Of a DNA stretch of 64,000 nt, positions 9,955 through 19,395 are shown piece after piece. The notes under the pieces are model-generated. The model ran no database searches. It worked only from the letters and a program-made list of their open reading frames with translations, and was not told the DNA's origin. The stretch lies in assembly GCA_903939755.1 (NCBI GenBank), contig CAJAII010000064.1:1-64000 (forward strand). Reading direction: 5' to 3'. Positions within the stretch are counted from its first letter, which is position 1, and each line of letters begins with the position of its first letter. Origin of the DNA: an uncultured Flavobacteriales bacterium (GTDB taxonomy: Bacteria > Bacteroidota > Bacteroidia > Flavobacteriales_D > Crocinitomicaceae). Both the position numbers and the translations under genes were made by a program.

Positions 9955-10031
9955 GCGGCCCTAAAGACAAATCCTGTACCCTTTTATTGAATCTGACAAT
10001 CTGTCCGAATGACCACTAATAGAACACAAAC

Positions 10032-12368
10032 TTATTGTTTGACGATCGTCGCAATTTTTGGAAGGTCCTGAACCTGCAAAAAATAAGTACCTGATGCAAA
10101 ATGCAACATCGAAAGGTTTTCGTCTTTAAGTGAAACTATAGTTGAATAGACAAGTCGACCCGTGTAATCGAACAACCATATATTTTTTCCAATGAATTCT
10201 TCCGGTAAGGAAATCGTTACTTCATTGGATGTTGGGTTGGGGAACACCAATAATGCCATTGAATTAGTAACTATTTTTAGCTCCAACGTGATGAGGCTAT
10301 CGCAACCATCGCTATTTAATATGGTTTGGTAATAGGTTCCACTTTCTGAATAATTTACACTGTTTAAAGCATAAGATGTCAGCGCATTAACAGATAATGA
10401 AGTGTCACTATTTTGCAAAATAGTAACGTGCATTGTGTCTTTCTTCTGGCAACCAAATGGATCGGTAACTTGTAAATAATAATTCCCCGAAGTAGTAATA
10501 TAAATCAAGGACGAATCTGGGCCCGGCTGCCAATTGTATGATAAAGAGGCACTGTTTAACAAGGATGCATCAAAATTTAAATCCACACAAGAAGAAGTAT
10601 CTTGAGGTATTTCTAGATTTATTTGATAATTACTAAATGGTGCTAACTCATTGTCTATCCAAGTTAGCCGAGTCGTTAAAAATGTTTTTAAAGCAATTAC
10701 TTGGTCATTATAACTTTGCCCTCCCAAATCATTCCAAACCGTAAAATTTCTCCCGGAGGCTTGGTCCAAAACAGTTGCCATGCTATCAATAAAACTCATA
10801 AATTCAGCGGTCGCTAATTCGTCTTGACGCAACACTTTCCAACGACAAGCTAATTCTTTTTTGTAGTTAGGGTCCGAATAAAGCTTTGACCACCAAAATG
10901 GAAAAGGCCAATAGGGATGCGTGATTTCCCAAACCCAACCATTCGTCATGTTCATGTCTTCATAATTCATAGCACGATCGTAATCCCAAGGTGGTCCTAT
11001 TTTTAATTTTCCACCATCCGTATCTTTTTCCTTATACATAAATGTACTTCGTCCGTAACTGTCATAATTTACCGAAAATTCATTTACAATTAAGAAATCA
11101 ATGAATGTGGACACATCAATAAATTTGTTGTAGCCAATTTGAGGATCCATAAAAGAAGTCGCATTCAAAGCATTTTCAAATGAATCAACGAATGAATGAA
11201 TATAATTTTCTTGTACGGGAAGGATATCAACCGCTTTAGGGTCAACGTATTTAAATTCTACCGGATTGGAGCAAGTAGCACTATTTATCGGATCATAAGT
11301 TGAAAGCCATGCGCCAGGATCTCCATTAATATTCATTTCTATAATGTACCCTCCGGATAAATCTACGCCAGCAGTATCTGCAGGACTTAGATTGGCAATG
11401 TTTACCCGATTTACATCACGCTTGATGGCTTCTGTTAAGGTATAATAACCAATGTATTCACCATCTAAAATTATTTCACAGGGCCTTGTTCTTGGGGCAT
11501 AAGTTCCCATGCGCCTAGAAAATTCATAGGTTATGGTGTTTTTTAGTAAACTATGATCTAAATATTCGGCTTTGAAAACAAAATCATTCTCAGATGGTAA
11601 GCCCATTAATACCGTGTCTATTTTTGCGCCACTTGCATTGATTAAATCAAAATCGTAATTCTTTTTTGGATATATCGGACCTGTAAAGCCTTGCCATTCC
11701 GTTAAGATCTGGCCTTCGTATGCATAATTCGTTTGATTAGCAAAATTCAATACACCCGGTCCATTATCAATAATTTGCATTAATACAGGGACTTTTATGT
11801 TGTCATTAATAGGTGCGTTAATCGTCGTTAATTTAACAATCGGAATATTACTTGATAAAAATATAAAAGGCTGAGCAGGCGTATTGCTAAATGTAATTTG
11901 CCAATTCATTAAAAATCCAATGTCAATCGCCCCCATGTCTCTACAAAGTAATTGCCATGTCCCGTTTGGATTTTGTCCATTATTTACATTTCCAAGTACT
12001 GACATGCTCTGAAACGAACCAGTAAATGGCGCATTACCAGCTGCAATAGCAGGACCTGTTCCCGCCAAACAGGTATTGATAAAATCATCGTTTCCTCCAC
12101 CAATTCCAGAAAATAATAACGTTTCAGTTCCATCCGGAGCCCGTAATTTTAGTTCCATATCGGCACAATAGGTATGTGTCATACTTAAACATACACTTTC
12201 CAATCCAAAATTCTGATCAATGATTGATGGTAATCCTGTAATTGGAATATCAAATGCAATGGTTGTATTATCATCAGGTATCGTTTGATTTACAACGACG
12301 TTAAATGTTTGACTTCCTGCGCTGAAAACCGTGAGATAACAAAAAATAATACTAAAAACTTGCCTCAT
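10032..12368 (-). CDS. Secreted CotH-kinase protein with P-domain and T9SS sorting domain
   Basis: The 778-residue protein is modular. Residues 1-19 are a signal peptide. About 20-170 form a proprotein-convertase P-domain (LESVCLSMTHTYCADMELKLRAPDG, NPNGTWQLLCRD). About 200-575 match the CotH atypical kinase fold, with WQGFTGPIYPKKNYDF, the strand EIILDGEYIGYYTLTEAIKR and GPPWDYDRAM as the metal-site region. A short SprB-like segment follows (SGNYYLQVTDPFGC). The last ~75 residues (VFPNPTSNEVTISLPEEF ... YFLQV) are a type IX secretion signal. It should be exported by the T9SS encoded downstream in this window. Confidence 0.88.
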   Translation of the reverse strand: MRQVFSIIFCYLTVFSAGSQTFNVVVNQTIPDDNTTIAFDIPITGLPSIIDQNFGLESVCLSMTHTYCADMELKLRAPDGTETLLFSGIGGGNDDFINTCLAGTGPAIAAGNAPFTGSFQSMSVLGNVNNGQNPNGTWQLLCRDMGAIDIGFLMNWQITFSNTPAQPFIFLSSNIPIVKLTTINAPINDNIKVPVLMQIIDNGPGVLNFANQTNYAYEGQILTEWQGFTGPIYPKKNYDFDLINASGAKIDTVLMGLPSENDFVFKAEYLDHSLLKNTITYEFSRRMGTYAPRTRPCEIILDGEYIGYYTLTEAIKRDVNRVNIANLSPADTAGVDLSGGYIIEMNINGDPGAWLSTYDPINSATCSNPVEFKYVDPKAVDILPVQENYIHSFVDSFENALNATSFMDPQIGYNKFIDVSTFIDFLIVNEFSVNYDSYGRSTFMYKEKDTDGGKLKIGPPWDYDRAMNYEDMNMTNGWVWEITHPYWPFPFWWSKLYSDPNYKKELACRWKVLRQDELATAEFMSFIDSMATVLDQASGRNFTVWNDLGGQSYNDQVIALKTFLTTRLTWIDNELAPFSNYQINLEIPQDTSSCVDLNFDASLLNSASLSYNWQPGPDSSLIYITTSGNYYLQVTDPFGCQKKDTMHVTILQNSDTSLSVNALTSYALNSVNYSESGTYYQTILNSDGCDSLITLELKIVTNSMALLVFPNPTSNEVTISLPEEFIGKNIWLFDYTGRLVYSTIVSLKDENLSMLHFASGTYFLQVQDLPKIATIVKQ

Positions 12369-12482
12369 CTGGAAAAATCATTTGCTAAAGTAACTAGATT
12401 ATTCAGATATTTTTATTTCTTCAACTATACTGTTTTATACATTTTTAGTAAAAATAATTACAAATCCTACTAGTATACAAAG

Positions 12483-12490
12483 TATATTTG
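12483..12490 (+). promoter_or_regulatory. Promoter -7 box of the SDR-menA operon
   Basis: TATATTTG fits TAnnTTTG and ends 28 nt before the ATG at 12519. The -33 element is not clear. Confidence 0.45.
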
Positions 12491-12518
12491 CCGCTTTAAT
12501 TTACATCCAATTGGAACA

Positions 12519-13337
12519 ATGGTAAATACAATTTTTAAGGACAAGGTGGCCATTATTACTGGATCGAGCAGTGGAATTGGAAAAGCAATTGCTTTATCAT
12601 TTGCCGTAAAAGGGACAAAAGTGGTTATAAATGGAAGGGATTCTGACCGCTTAAACAATACCGAATTAGAAATCAAACAAGTTACAAATGAAGTATTAGC
12701 CGTTTGTTGCGATGTTTCAACCATTTCAGGAAGTAAAGATCTCATTGATAAAACAATCGAGAAATTCGGGAAAATTGATTTTTTAATTAATAATGTTGGA
12801 ATTTCTATGCGGGGCGAAATGGCCGATTTAAATCCCGAAGTATATAAAACCATTTTTGAAAGTAACGTTTTAGGGGCTGTTTACCCCACAATTCCCGCCA
12901 TTAAATACATCAGAGAAACAAAAGGAAGTATTGTTTTTATCTCTAGTTTAGCTGCAATCCATGGTCTTCCTTTTTTATCCGCATATAGTTCTTCGAAATT
13001 AGCCTTAAGAGCAATAGCAGAATCTCTTCGAATTGAGGAAGCTAAAAATAACATCCATGTAGGTCTTGTGCTGGTTGGAATTACCGAAATTGAAGACCAT
13101 AAACAAGCGGTCAATTTTGACGGAAGTATGATTTCATTGGAATCTAGAAATAATAAGAAGGCGCAAAGCAGAGAAGATGTCGCTAAGACAGTATTGAAAA
13201 ATATTTCAAAACGGAAATTTATTTCTGTTCAAACATCTTTAGGTAAATTGAATTCCTTTTTACATGCGCGTTTCCCGCTATTAGTTGAACGGATTCTAAT
13301 AAAAAACATAGGTAAATTCAATAATTTCACAAAATAA
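12519..13337 (+). CDS. Short-chain dehydrogenase/reductase
   Basis: This 272-residue classical SDR has the cofactor motif TGSSSGIG, an NNVG in place of the usual NNAG, the catalytic serine in FISSLAA and YSSSK as Tyr-x3-Lys. The substrate is unknown. The C-terminal ~60 residues (RKFISVQTSLGKLN ... FPLLVERIL) look membrane-associating. It is a clear paralogue of the SDR at 59880-60695. It begins an operon with an unknown membrane protein (1 nt away) and menA, which hints at a quinone or lipid role, but that is inference only. Confidence 0.85.
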   Translation: MVNTIFKDKVAIITGSSSGIGKAIALSFAVKGTKVVINGRDSDRLNNTELEIKQVTNEVLAVCCDVSTISGSKDLIDKTIEKFGKIDFLINNVGISMRGEMADLNPEVYKTIFESNVLGAVYPTIPAIKYIRETKGSIVFISSLAAIHGLPFLSAYSSSKLALRAIAESLRIEEAKNNIHVGLVLVGITEIEDHKQAVNFDGSMISLESRNNKKAQSREDVAKTVLKNISKRKFISVQTSLGKLNSFLHARFPLLVERILIKNIGKFNNFTK

Positions 13338-13338
13338 T

Positions 13339-14055
13339 ATGCTGATAGGAAGTAATTACGATAAAATAAAATGGACGGCATTTAATTTGGATTTACTAGA
13401 GCCCATTTGCTTTTTTAGCGACTTATTAATTGCTGCCATTTGCTTTTATTTTGCCTATAAAATTTTAAAGATGAATACCAAGTCGCTCTTTTTTTATTAT
13501 TGGCGTTGGTTTTTTATTACGCTTGGGATTTCTATGATTCTTGGAGGTTTTGGGCATCTCCTGTATAATTACACAGGCGCTTTTGGAAAATGGTTTGGGT
13601 GGTTAGGTTCAATATTTAGTTCGATCTTTCTGGAAATGGCGTTTATTTCTATTTATCCCAAAACCAAGGTAAAAAAGAACCTCTACCTTATTTCATATGT
13701 TAAACTATTACTCATGATAGTTATCGAACTATTGATCTTTTCATATGTCGACATTAACAAAAATCAAGCTATAGGATTAATTATCCCTTCTATGAATTCC
13801 TTTATTGGCATTGGATGCTGTGCCGGGTATTTAGGCTATTATTATCAGAAAAATATTGCCGAAAACTTCAAATACTTTTGGATTGGAGTGTTAGTTTTAG
13901 TTCCAACAACTGTATTTCAATCACTTAAAATTAATCCACATCAGTATTTTGACCGTAATGATTTTTCACATTTAATTCTAATTTTGTCGTTGATAGTGTT
14001 TTATCAAGGCATAAAAAAACTTTCGAAAATTGATTTTATTAAAAGCGTGGCTTAA
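13339..14055 (+). CDS. Unknown polytopic membrane protein
   Basis: The 238-residue protein has about seven hydrophobic helices and no motif I recognise. Small conserved-looking spots are FGHLLYNYTG (near residue 70) and a paired Cys in GIGCCAGYLGYYYQ (near 150). It starts 1 nt after the SDR stop and its end overlaps the menA start by 26 nt, so the three genes are probably translated together. An enzyme or a carrier are both possible. Confidence 0.75.
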   Translation: MLIGSNYDKIKWTAFNLDLLEPICFFSDLLIAAICFYFAYKILKMNTKSLFFYYWRWFFITLGISMILGGFGHLLYNYTGAFGKWFGWLGSIFSSIFLEMAFISIYPKTKVKKNLYLISYVKLLLMIVIELLIFSYVDINKNQAIGLIIPSMNSFIGIGCCAGYLGYYYQKNIAENFKYFWIGVLVLVPTTVFQSLKINPHQYFDRNDFSHLILILSLIVFYQGIKKLSKIDFIKSVA

Positions 14056-14944
14056 CGCATTCAGATTACGGACACTTCCCTTGTCAATTTCAGGAATTCT
14101 GGTTGGTCTCGCATTGGCAAACATCAATGGAGATTGGGATGACATTCTTTTTTGGGGAGCAATTGGTACAACACTTTTATTTCAAATTACCTCAAACTTA
14201 GCCAATGATTTAGGGGATACACTTAAAGGTGCCGATACCGAAAAACGCATCGGGCCTATGCGGAGTGTTCAGTCAGGATTAATTTCAAAAAAAACGATGG
14301 CCCTCGCTATCCTAATCGCGGTTGTCCTTTGTGTCTTCTCTTCTGCCTTCTTGATTTACCATTGCGCAAAGACACTATCTGAATCCTCTATATTAATTTA
14401 TGGCGTACTTGCTCTGCTTTGCATAATCGCCGCCATTACCTATACCATTGGCAAAATGGCTTATGGATACCATGGCTTAGGTGACCTAATGGTCTTCATT
14501 TTCTTTGGAGCGGTGAGTGTGAATGGGTCTTTTTGCTTATTTGGGAATCCCATAAATAGCGAAACAATCCTGGCCTGTATCAGTATTGGGACATGGAGTG
14601 TTGGTGTCCTCAACCTAAATAATATGCGAGACCAGGAAAATGATAAGCAAAGTAATAAAAATACTTTAGCGGTAAAATTTGGGTATTCTGGTGCGAAAAA
14701 CTACCATGTTGGACTACTAATTATTGGGATGATCAGTTGGACAATTTTAATATGTTCTTTATATTTAAAAGAAAGGTCTGCGGTATATTTTATTTCGTTA
14801 TTGCCATTACTTTTCTTTATTAAACATTTATTGAAAATAAAGAAAATAGTTAACCCAAAAGATTTTGATCCGGAATTAAAGGTGCTAGCTTTAACTACGT
14901 TTTTTGCTTCAATTCTTCTATTTATTACAAGTTTTCTAATATAA
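14030..14944 (+). CDS. menA: 1,4-dihydroxy-2-naphthoate prenyltransferase
   Basis: This 304-residue UbiA-superfamily enzyme attaches the polyprenyl chain to DHNA in menaquinone synthesis. The N-terminus AFRLRTLPLSISGIL is the MenA hallmark. The two Asp-rich motifs are present as NLANDLGDTLKGADTEKR and NNMRDQENDKQSNK. About eight membrane helices are visible. No ATG exists near the N-terminus. The TTG at 14030 gives the expected MenA start and lies inside the preceding gene (26-nt overlap). Confidence 0.9.
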   Translation: MILLKAWLNAFRLRTLPLSISGILVGLALANINGDWDDILFWGAIGTTLLFQITSNLANDLGDTLKGADTEKRIGPMRSVQSGLISKKTMALAILIAVVLCVFSSAFLIYHCAKTLSESSILIYGVLALLCIIAAITYTIGKMAYGYHGLGDLMVFIFFGAVSVNGSFCLFGNPINSETILACISIGTWSVGVLNLNNMRDQENDKQSNKNTLAVKFGYSGAKNYHVGLLIIGMISWTILICSLYLKERSAVYFISLLPLLFFIKHLLKIKKIVNPKDFDPELKVLALTTFFASILLFITSFLI

Positions 14945-14995
14945 TATTTTGTTTAATTATAGGCTTGTATAGAATCTCAACTGAATATATTTCAG

Positions 14996-15003
14996 TAAAT
15001 TTG
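14996..15003 (+). promoter_or_regulatory. Promoter -7 box of the etfBA operon
   Basis: TAAATTTG matches TAnnTTTG and ends 20 nt before the etfB ATG. No TTG occurs 17-23 nt upstream. Confidence 0.45.
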
Positions 15004-15023
15004 TTCACTATCAACACATATAT

Positions 15024-15764
15024 ATGAAGATTTTAGTTTGTATTAGTAAATCCCCGGACACCACTTCGAAAATTTCTTTTATTCAAGACAATAAAGTATT
15101 CGATGAAAACGGGGTGCAATTTATTGTTAACCCATACGATGAATGGTATGCGCTGGTTCGTGCGCTTGAATTAAAAGAAACCCTAGGAGGGCAAGTTTCC
15201 ATTATTACTGTTGGAACGGCTAACGATGATGCTATAATGCGCAAAGCATTGGCAATTGGCGCCGACGAAGCGATTAGAATTGATGCTGAACCTAAAGATG
15301 CTTATTTCACCGCTTGCCAAATTGCAAATTTTGCAAAAGAAGGAAGCTTTGATTTGATCTTAACTGGAAAAGAAACAATCAATTATAATGGATCACAAGT
15401 CGGAGGTATGCTTTCAGAAATCCTGGATCTTCCTTTTGTATCTCTCGCTTCACGTCTCGAAGTGAATGGAAATACTGTTAGTGTCGAAAGAGAAATCGCC
15501 GGCGGAATTCAAGTAATTGAGGCTAATCTTCCATTAGTTATTTCATGTTCCAAAGGAATGGCAGAGCAACGTATACCTAATATGCGTGGTATTATGGCGG
15601 CCCGGACGAAACCTTTACAAGTAATTTCTCCAATAAGCACAGATGATTTGACCAGTTACGTTTTGTTTAACACCCCCTCATCAAAAGCTGCAGTTAAAAT
15701 GATAGATGCTTCAAATATGGATGAATTAGTGCAATTGCTGCATAACGAAGCAAAAGTTATATAA
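15024..15764 (+). CDS. etfB: Electron transfer flavoprotein beta subunit
   Basis: The 246-residue protein has the EtfB layout: MKILVCISKSPDT at the N-terminus, NPYDEWYALVRALELKE, and the AMP-binding region around GKETINYNGSQVGGMLSEIL. With EtfA it passes electrons from acyl-CoA dehydrogenases to the quinone pool. It precedes etfA by 14 nt. Length matches the family. Confidence 0.93.
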   Translation: MKILVCISKSPDTTSKISFIQDNKVFDENGVQFIVNPYDEWYALVRALELKETLGGQVSIITVGTANDDAIMRKALAIGADEAIRIDAEPKDAYFTACQIANFAKEGSFDLILTGKETINYNGSQVGGMLSEILDLPFVSLASRLEVNGNTVSVEREIAGGIQVIEANLPLVISCSKGMAEQRIPNMRGIMAARTKPLQVISPISTDDLTSYVLFNTPSSKAAVKMIDASNMDELVQLLHNEAKVI

Positions 15765-15778
15765 AAAATATTCAAATT

Positions 15779-16720
15779 ATGGTTTTAGTTTACATTACAA
15801 CTCAACACGGTATAGCAAAGTCTGCACTTGAAACAGTAAGTTATGCACGTAAATTAAATGAACAAGTCGTTGTTATCACATGCGGAAGCGCTTCTGCTAA
15901 TGAATTAGAAATACTTGGAAAATATGGTGCGAAATCAATCTTGGTAAATCGAACAATCGATGGCGAAGATTCGCAACAGTTGGCTCGCCTTATTTCATCC
16001 TTTGCTTTATCATTAAAGGCAGAAACAGTTATGTTTTCGCATGATTTTATTGGAAAAGGAGTTGCGCCTAGGGTTTCTGTTAGACTTAAAGCTGGCTTGG
16101 TTTCTGGGGCAATATCGTTACCAGAAACTGATGGTTCAATAAAAATAAATGTGTTTTCAGGAAAAGCAATTGCATTTGTAAAAGTAAATTCTCCCGTGAG
16201 AATCATTTCTCTTTTACCGAATAGCGTAGCACCAGAAATTACAGGCGTTAACTGTGCTGTGGAAGAAATAACAGGTGATTTTGGCGCTGCTGCCATCAAG
16301 GTGTTATCGACAAAAAAGCCAGAAGGAGATATCGCATTACCTGAAGCAGAACTCGTTGTTTCTGCAGGTAGAGGAATGAAAGGGCCAGAAAATTGGGGGA
16401 TGATAGAAGGACTAGCCAAAGCATTAGGAGCTGCAACTGCTTGTTCTAGACCTGTAGCTGATATTGGTTGGAGACCACATCATGAACATGTCGGCCAAAC
16501 AGGTGTAGCTATACGTCCTAATTTATATATTGCTATTGGTATTTCTGGAGCTATCCAGCATCTAGCAGGGGTTAATGGCTCAAAAGTAATTGTTGTGGTA
16601 AACACAGATAAAGAAGCACCTTTTTTCAAAGCTGCTGATTATGGGGTTATTGGGGATGCATTTGATGTAATACCAAGGTTAACCGAAGCAGTTCTTAAGT
16701 TCAATGCTGAAAATAATTAA
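15779..16720 (+). CDS. etfA: Electron transfer flavoprotein alpha subunit
   Basis: This 313-residue subunit binds FAD. The C-terminal FAD-binding domain is complete: SAGRGMKGPENW, SRPVADIGWRPHHEHVGQTG, YIAIGISGAIQHLAG and the closing NTDKEAPFFKAADYGVIGDAF. It works as a heterodimer with the EtfB encoded just upstream. A 192-codon antisense frame inside it is a compositional shadow. Confidence 0.94.
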   Translation: MVLVYITTQHGIAKSALETVSYARKLNEQVVVITCGSASANELEILGKYGAKSILVNRTIDGEDSQQLARLISSFALSLKAETVMFSHDFIGKGVAPRVSVRLKAGLVSGAISLPETDGSIKINVFSGKAIAFVKVNSPVRIISLLPNSVAPEITGVNCAVEEITGDFGAAAIKVLSTKKPEGDIALPEAELVVSAGRGMKGPENWGMIEGLAKALGAATACSRPVADIGWRPHHEHVGQTGVAIRPNLYIAIGISGAIQHLAGVNGSKVIVVVNTDKEAPFFKAADYGVIGDAFDVIPRLTEAVLKFNAENN

Positions 16721-16759
16721 TTATTATTTTGTATTTTTATCCTATAAGTTGAACATGAC

Positions 16760-17359
16760 ATGCAAAAGATAAAGTTAGAAATCGTTGGAATAACATACAG
16801 TCAAACGCAATCCGGCTCTTATGTACTTACGCTAGCTGAAGATGCCGGGAAAAGAAAATTACCCATCGTTATAGGAGGATTTGAGGCTCAAGCTATTGCT
16901 GTTGAACTTGAAAAAATGGTTCCTAACAGACCTTTAACGCATGATCTTATAAAGTCTTTTTGTATTTCCTACGGTGTAATTGTGACGGAGGTAATTATCT
17001 ATAAATTTCTTGAAGGGGTGTTTTACGCTAAAATTATTTGCGAAAAAGACGGGCAAACTACTGAAATAGATTCACGAACATCAGATGCAATTGCAATTGG
17101 TGTCCGTTTTTCTTGTCCAATTTATGCTGTAGAGAAAGTACTGGAAGAAGTCAGTAACACCAAAAGCATGGAGGAAATAGACGAGGAGGACGATGACATA
17201 GAAGAACAATTAGAAGTGGAGGAATCCGGTGACGATAACATGAAATTTCACGAATACAGCATAGAAGAATTGAAAAAGCAATTGAAGGAGGCTATAGAAA
17301 TTGAAGATTATGAATTAGCTTCTCGTCTTAAGGATGAAATCAACGAAAGAACTAACTAA
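16760..17359 (+). CDS. Bifunctional nuclease (DUF151) with C-terminal UVR motif
   Basis: The 199-residue protein has three parts. Residues 1-130 are the DUF151/bifunctional nuclease domain (LPIVIGGFEAQAIAVELE, DSRTSDAIAIGVRFSCPIY). About 133-158 form a strongly acidic linker. About 164-198 match a UvrB/UvrC interaction motif (SIEELKKQLKEAIEIEDYELASRLKDEI). Characterised members have DNase/RNase activity; the role here is not known. It sits between etfA (39 nt) and the nucleoside permease, an order I associate with Flavobacteria. Confidence 0.85.
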   Translation: MQKIKLEIVGITYSQTQSGSYVLTLAEDAGKRKLPIVIGGFEAQAIAVELEKMVPNRPLTHDLIKSFCISYGVIVTEVIIYKFLEGVFYAKIICEKDGQTTEIDSRTSDAIAIGVRFSCPIYAVEKVLEEVSNTKSMEEIDEEDDDIEEQLEVEESGDDNMKFHEYSIEELKKQLKEAIEIEDYELASRLKDEINERTN

Positions 17360-17406
17360 GAAATATGCCTTATAGCAGTGCCGCTCTAGACAAAAAAAAG
17401 GTGATA

Positions 17407-18660
17407 ATGATCAAAATAAGATTGATTGTCATGATCTTTTTACAATATTTTGTTTGGGGCGCTTGGTTGATTACAATTGCGAATTATTGGTTTAGCACGA
17501 AAGGATGGAACGCTACAGAATTTGGAGCGATCTTTACCACCATGGGTATATCTTCTGTTTTTATGCCCAGTTTAATGGGGATTGTCGCCGATCGATATTT
17601 GAATGCGGAGCGCTTATTTGCCTTGTTACATTTCCTTGGAGGAGTATGTCTAATGATAATTCCCTTCGTAAATGATTCTCTCACCTTCTTTTGGGTAATC
17701 CTAATCGCCATGCTTTTTTATATGCCGACGATTGCGCTATCAAATGCCATTAGTTACAGTGTATTAACAAAATACAAATTAGACATAGTTAGTACCTTTC
17801 CACCCATTCGAGTTTGGGGAACTCTCGGTTTTATAGCTGCTATGTGGCTGACAAATTTAACCGGAAACAAAGCATCCGCTAATCAATTTTACTTTGCTGG
17901 AATAGCGGCAGTTATTTTAGCAATTTATGCGCTTAGCTTACCAAAATGTCCTCCAATTCCAAAAGATAATACGAAACAAAGTTGGGTTCAAGTTCTTGGT
18001 TTAGATGCCTTTAAATTATTAGCTTCCTATAAAATGCTCATCTTCTTTCTGTTTTCATTGTTATTGGGTGGTGCGTTGCAATTGACAAACATGTACGGGG
18101 ATGTATTTCTTGATCACTTCAAAGAAATTCCTTTGTATGCGGAATCATTTGCTGTCAAATATTCAACGATAATAATGTCTATTTCACAAATTTCAGAAAC
18201 ATTATTCATCCTTGCGATTCCATTTTTTCTTTATCGATTTGGAATAAAAAAGGTGATGCTAATTAGTATGATCGCCTGGGTTTTACGATTTGGTTTATTA
18301 GCGTACGCTAATCCTGCAGATGGGCTTTGGATGATAATTATCTCCTGTATCGTTTACGGAATGGCGTTTGACTTTTTTAATATTTCCGGCTCTCTTTTTG
18401 TCGATTCAACCGTTAATCCAAGTATTCGATCGAGTGCACAAGGATTGTTTATGATGATGACTAACGGCTTTGGTGCTATTTTAGGGAGTCTTGCCAGTGG
18501 CTATTTAATTGATCACTATTTTCTCTTTTCGGATGGCAGCAAAGATTGGACTGGAATTTGGATTTGTTTTGCCGTGTATGCCTTATTCATCGCGGTGTTT
18601 TTTGCGCTCTTATTTCATCACAAGCATGACCCAAAACAACTCGGAGAAATTAAACACTAA
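17407..18660 (+). CDS. Nucleoside:H+ symporter (NupG-like MFS permease)
   Basis: The 417-residue protein has about 12 membrane helices and the nucleoside:H+ symporter N-terminus FLQYFVWGAWLITIANYW. PTIALSNAISYSVL and the late segment SAQGLFMMMTNGFGAILGS also fit that family. It should import nucleosides across the inner membrane with protons. I start it at the second ATG (17407), directly before helix 1. An upstream ATG at 17365 would add 14 hydrophilic residues and begins 5 nt after the previous stop. Confidence 0.85.
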   Translation: MIKIRLIVMIFLQYFVWGAWLITIANYWFSTKGWNATEFGAIFTTMGISSVFMPSLMGIVADRYLNAERLFALLHFLGGVCLMIIPFVNDSLTFFWVILIAMLFYMPTIALSNAISYSVLTKYKLDIVSTFPPIRVWGTLGFIAAMWLTNLTGNKASANQFYFAGIAAVILAIYALSLPKCPPIPKDNTKQSWVQVLGLDAFKLLASYKMLIFFLFSLLLGGALQLTNMYGDVFLDHFKEIPLYAESFAVKYSTIIMSISQISETLFILAIPFFLYRFGIKKVMLISMIAWVLRFGLLAYANPADGLWMIIISCIVYGMAFDFFNISGSLFVDSTVNPSIRSSAQGLFMMMTNGFGAILGSLASGYLIDHYFLFSDGSKDWTGIWICFAVYALFIAVFFALLFHHKHDPKQLGEIKH

Positions 18661-19034
18661 AAAAGTGCTTAAATTATAGAGATTTCCCAAAAACATCCCT
18701 ACTTACTATTCGTTTTTTCTTTGTCTCGATTGGGAAAGTGAGGATGAAGAAAATTTCGAGTCGAAAGCGATACCAAAAAGTACCGAAGTTTCGATGTGTC
18801 ATTTGATTTAAGTGTCTCTCGACTCACTTCGGCAGCCGAAGTGAGTCGAGATGCTCGTTAACCGTTCTTTTGTACTTGTGCTGAGCTTGCCGTAGTATCA
18901 AGACAAAAGGAAAAAGAAAATAAATTCCTATGTTTATCAGACAAAAGTGATAGTATTTATTTTTACCTTTAAAATATTATACTTGTACGATTGCGAAGAC
19001 TCAATTATTTATTAATTTTATCAAAAAAAAAGAC
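18661..19034. other. 374-bp non-coding gap with REP-like sequence
   Basis: No open frame with coding character was found. The central part (about 18740-18910) is unusually rich in CTCGA/TTCGG/CCGAAGT words and contains a perfect palindrome (separate entry). It also contains GTGCTGAGCTTGCCG, a word resembling dispersed intergenic repeats of Bacteroidota. A weak TATACTTG box at 18978-18985 may serve the downstream small gene. Confidence 0.5.
18818..18850. repeat. Perfect 16+1+16 palindrome (REP-like element)
   Basis: The left arm CTCGACTCACTTCGGC (18818-18833) and right arm GCCGAAGTGAGTCGAG (18835-18850) are exact reverse complements around a single A. The arms are GC-rich in AT-rich surroundings. 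No T-run follows on either strand, so it is more like a dispersed palindromic repeat than a terminator. Confidence 0.75.
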
Positions 19035-19391
19035 ATGAAAATTTTATTCTCTTTTGCACTAATAATGATGACCTCACTTAGTTTCTATGCTCAAAAAGCA
19101 AGTTCTTATGAAGGTAAGTTGGACGGGCTTGAAATAAAAGCAAGTATTAATCTATTGAGTGGAGAAAGTTCTGGTAGCTTCTTTTTTATTACTCAGCCAA
19201 AAGAAATTTACGAGCTTATCATGGTAAACAAAGCAGATAGTCAGATTGAAATCAAGGTAATACTAAACGGCAATAAACACGCAAGTGGTACGCTAAATCA
19301 AACAAAAATAGATGGCATAACGCATTTAAACGGAGAGATCACCAAAGAAGATGGAAAGAATGCGGTAATCGAATTAGTTGAATCTAACTAG
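19035..19391 (+). CDS. Small secreted protein of unknown function
   Basis: This 118-residue protein has a signal peptide (MKILFSFALIMMTSLSFYAQ) followed by about 98 residues predicted to be mostly beta strands. SSYEGKLDGLEIKASINL and GTLNQTKIDGITHLNGEI suggest a small beta-sandwich or lipocalin-like shape. I do not recognise the family. It stands alone, convergent with the carbonic anhydrase gene 4 nt away. Confidence 0.65.
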   Translation: MKILFSFALIMMTSLSFYAQKASSYEGKLDGLEIKASINLLSGESSGSFFFITQPKEIYELIMVNKADSQIEIKVILNGNKHASGTLNQTKIDGITHLNGEITKEDGKNAVIELVESN

Positions 19392-19395
19392 TCGC

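Noticed and set aside
15841..16419. 192-codon minus-strand frame opposite etfA
   Set aside because: It lies wholly within the well-supported etfA gene, has low-complexity Ser/Pro/Thr-rich content without motifs, and no promoter.
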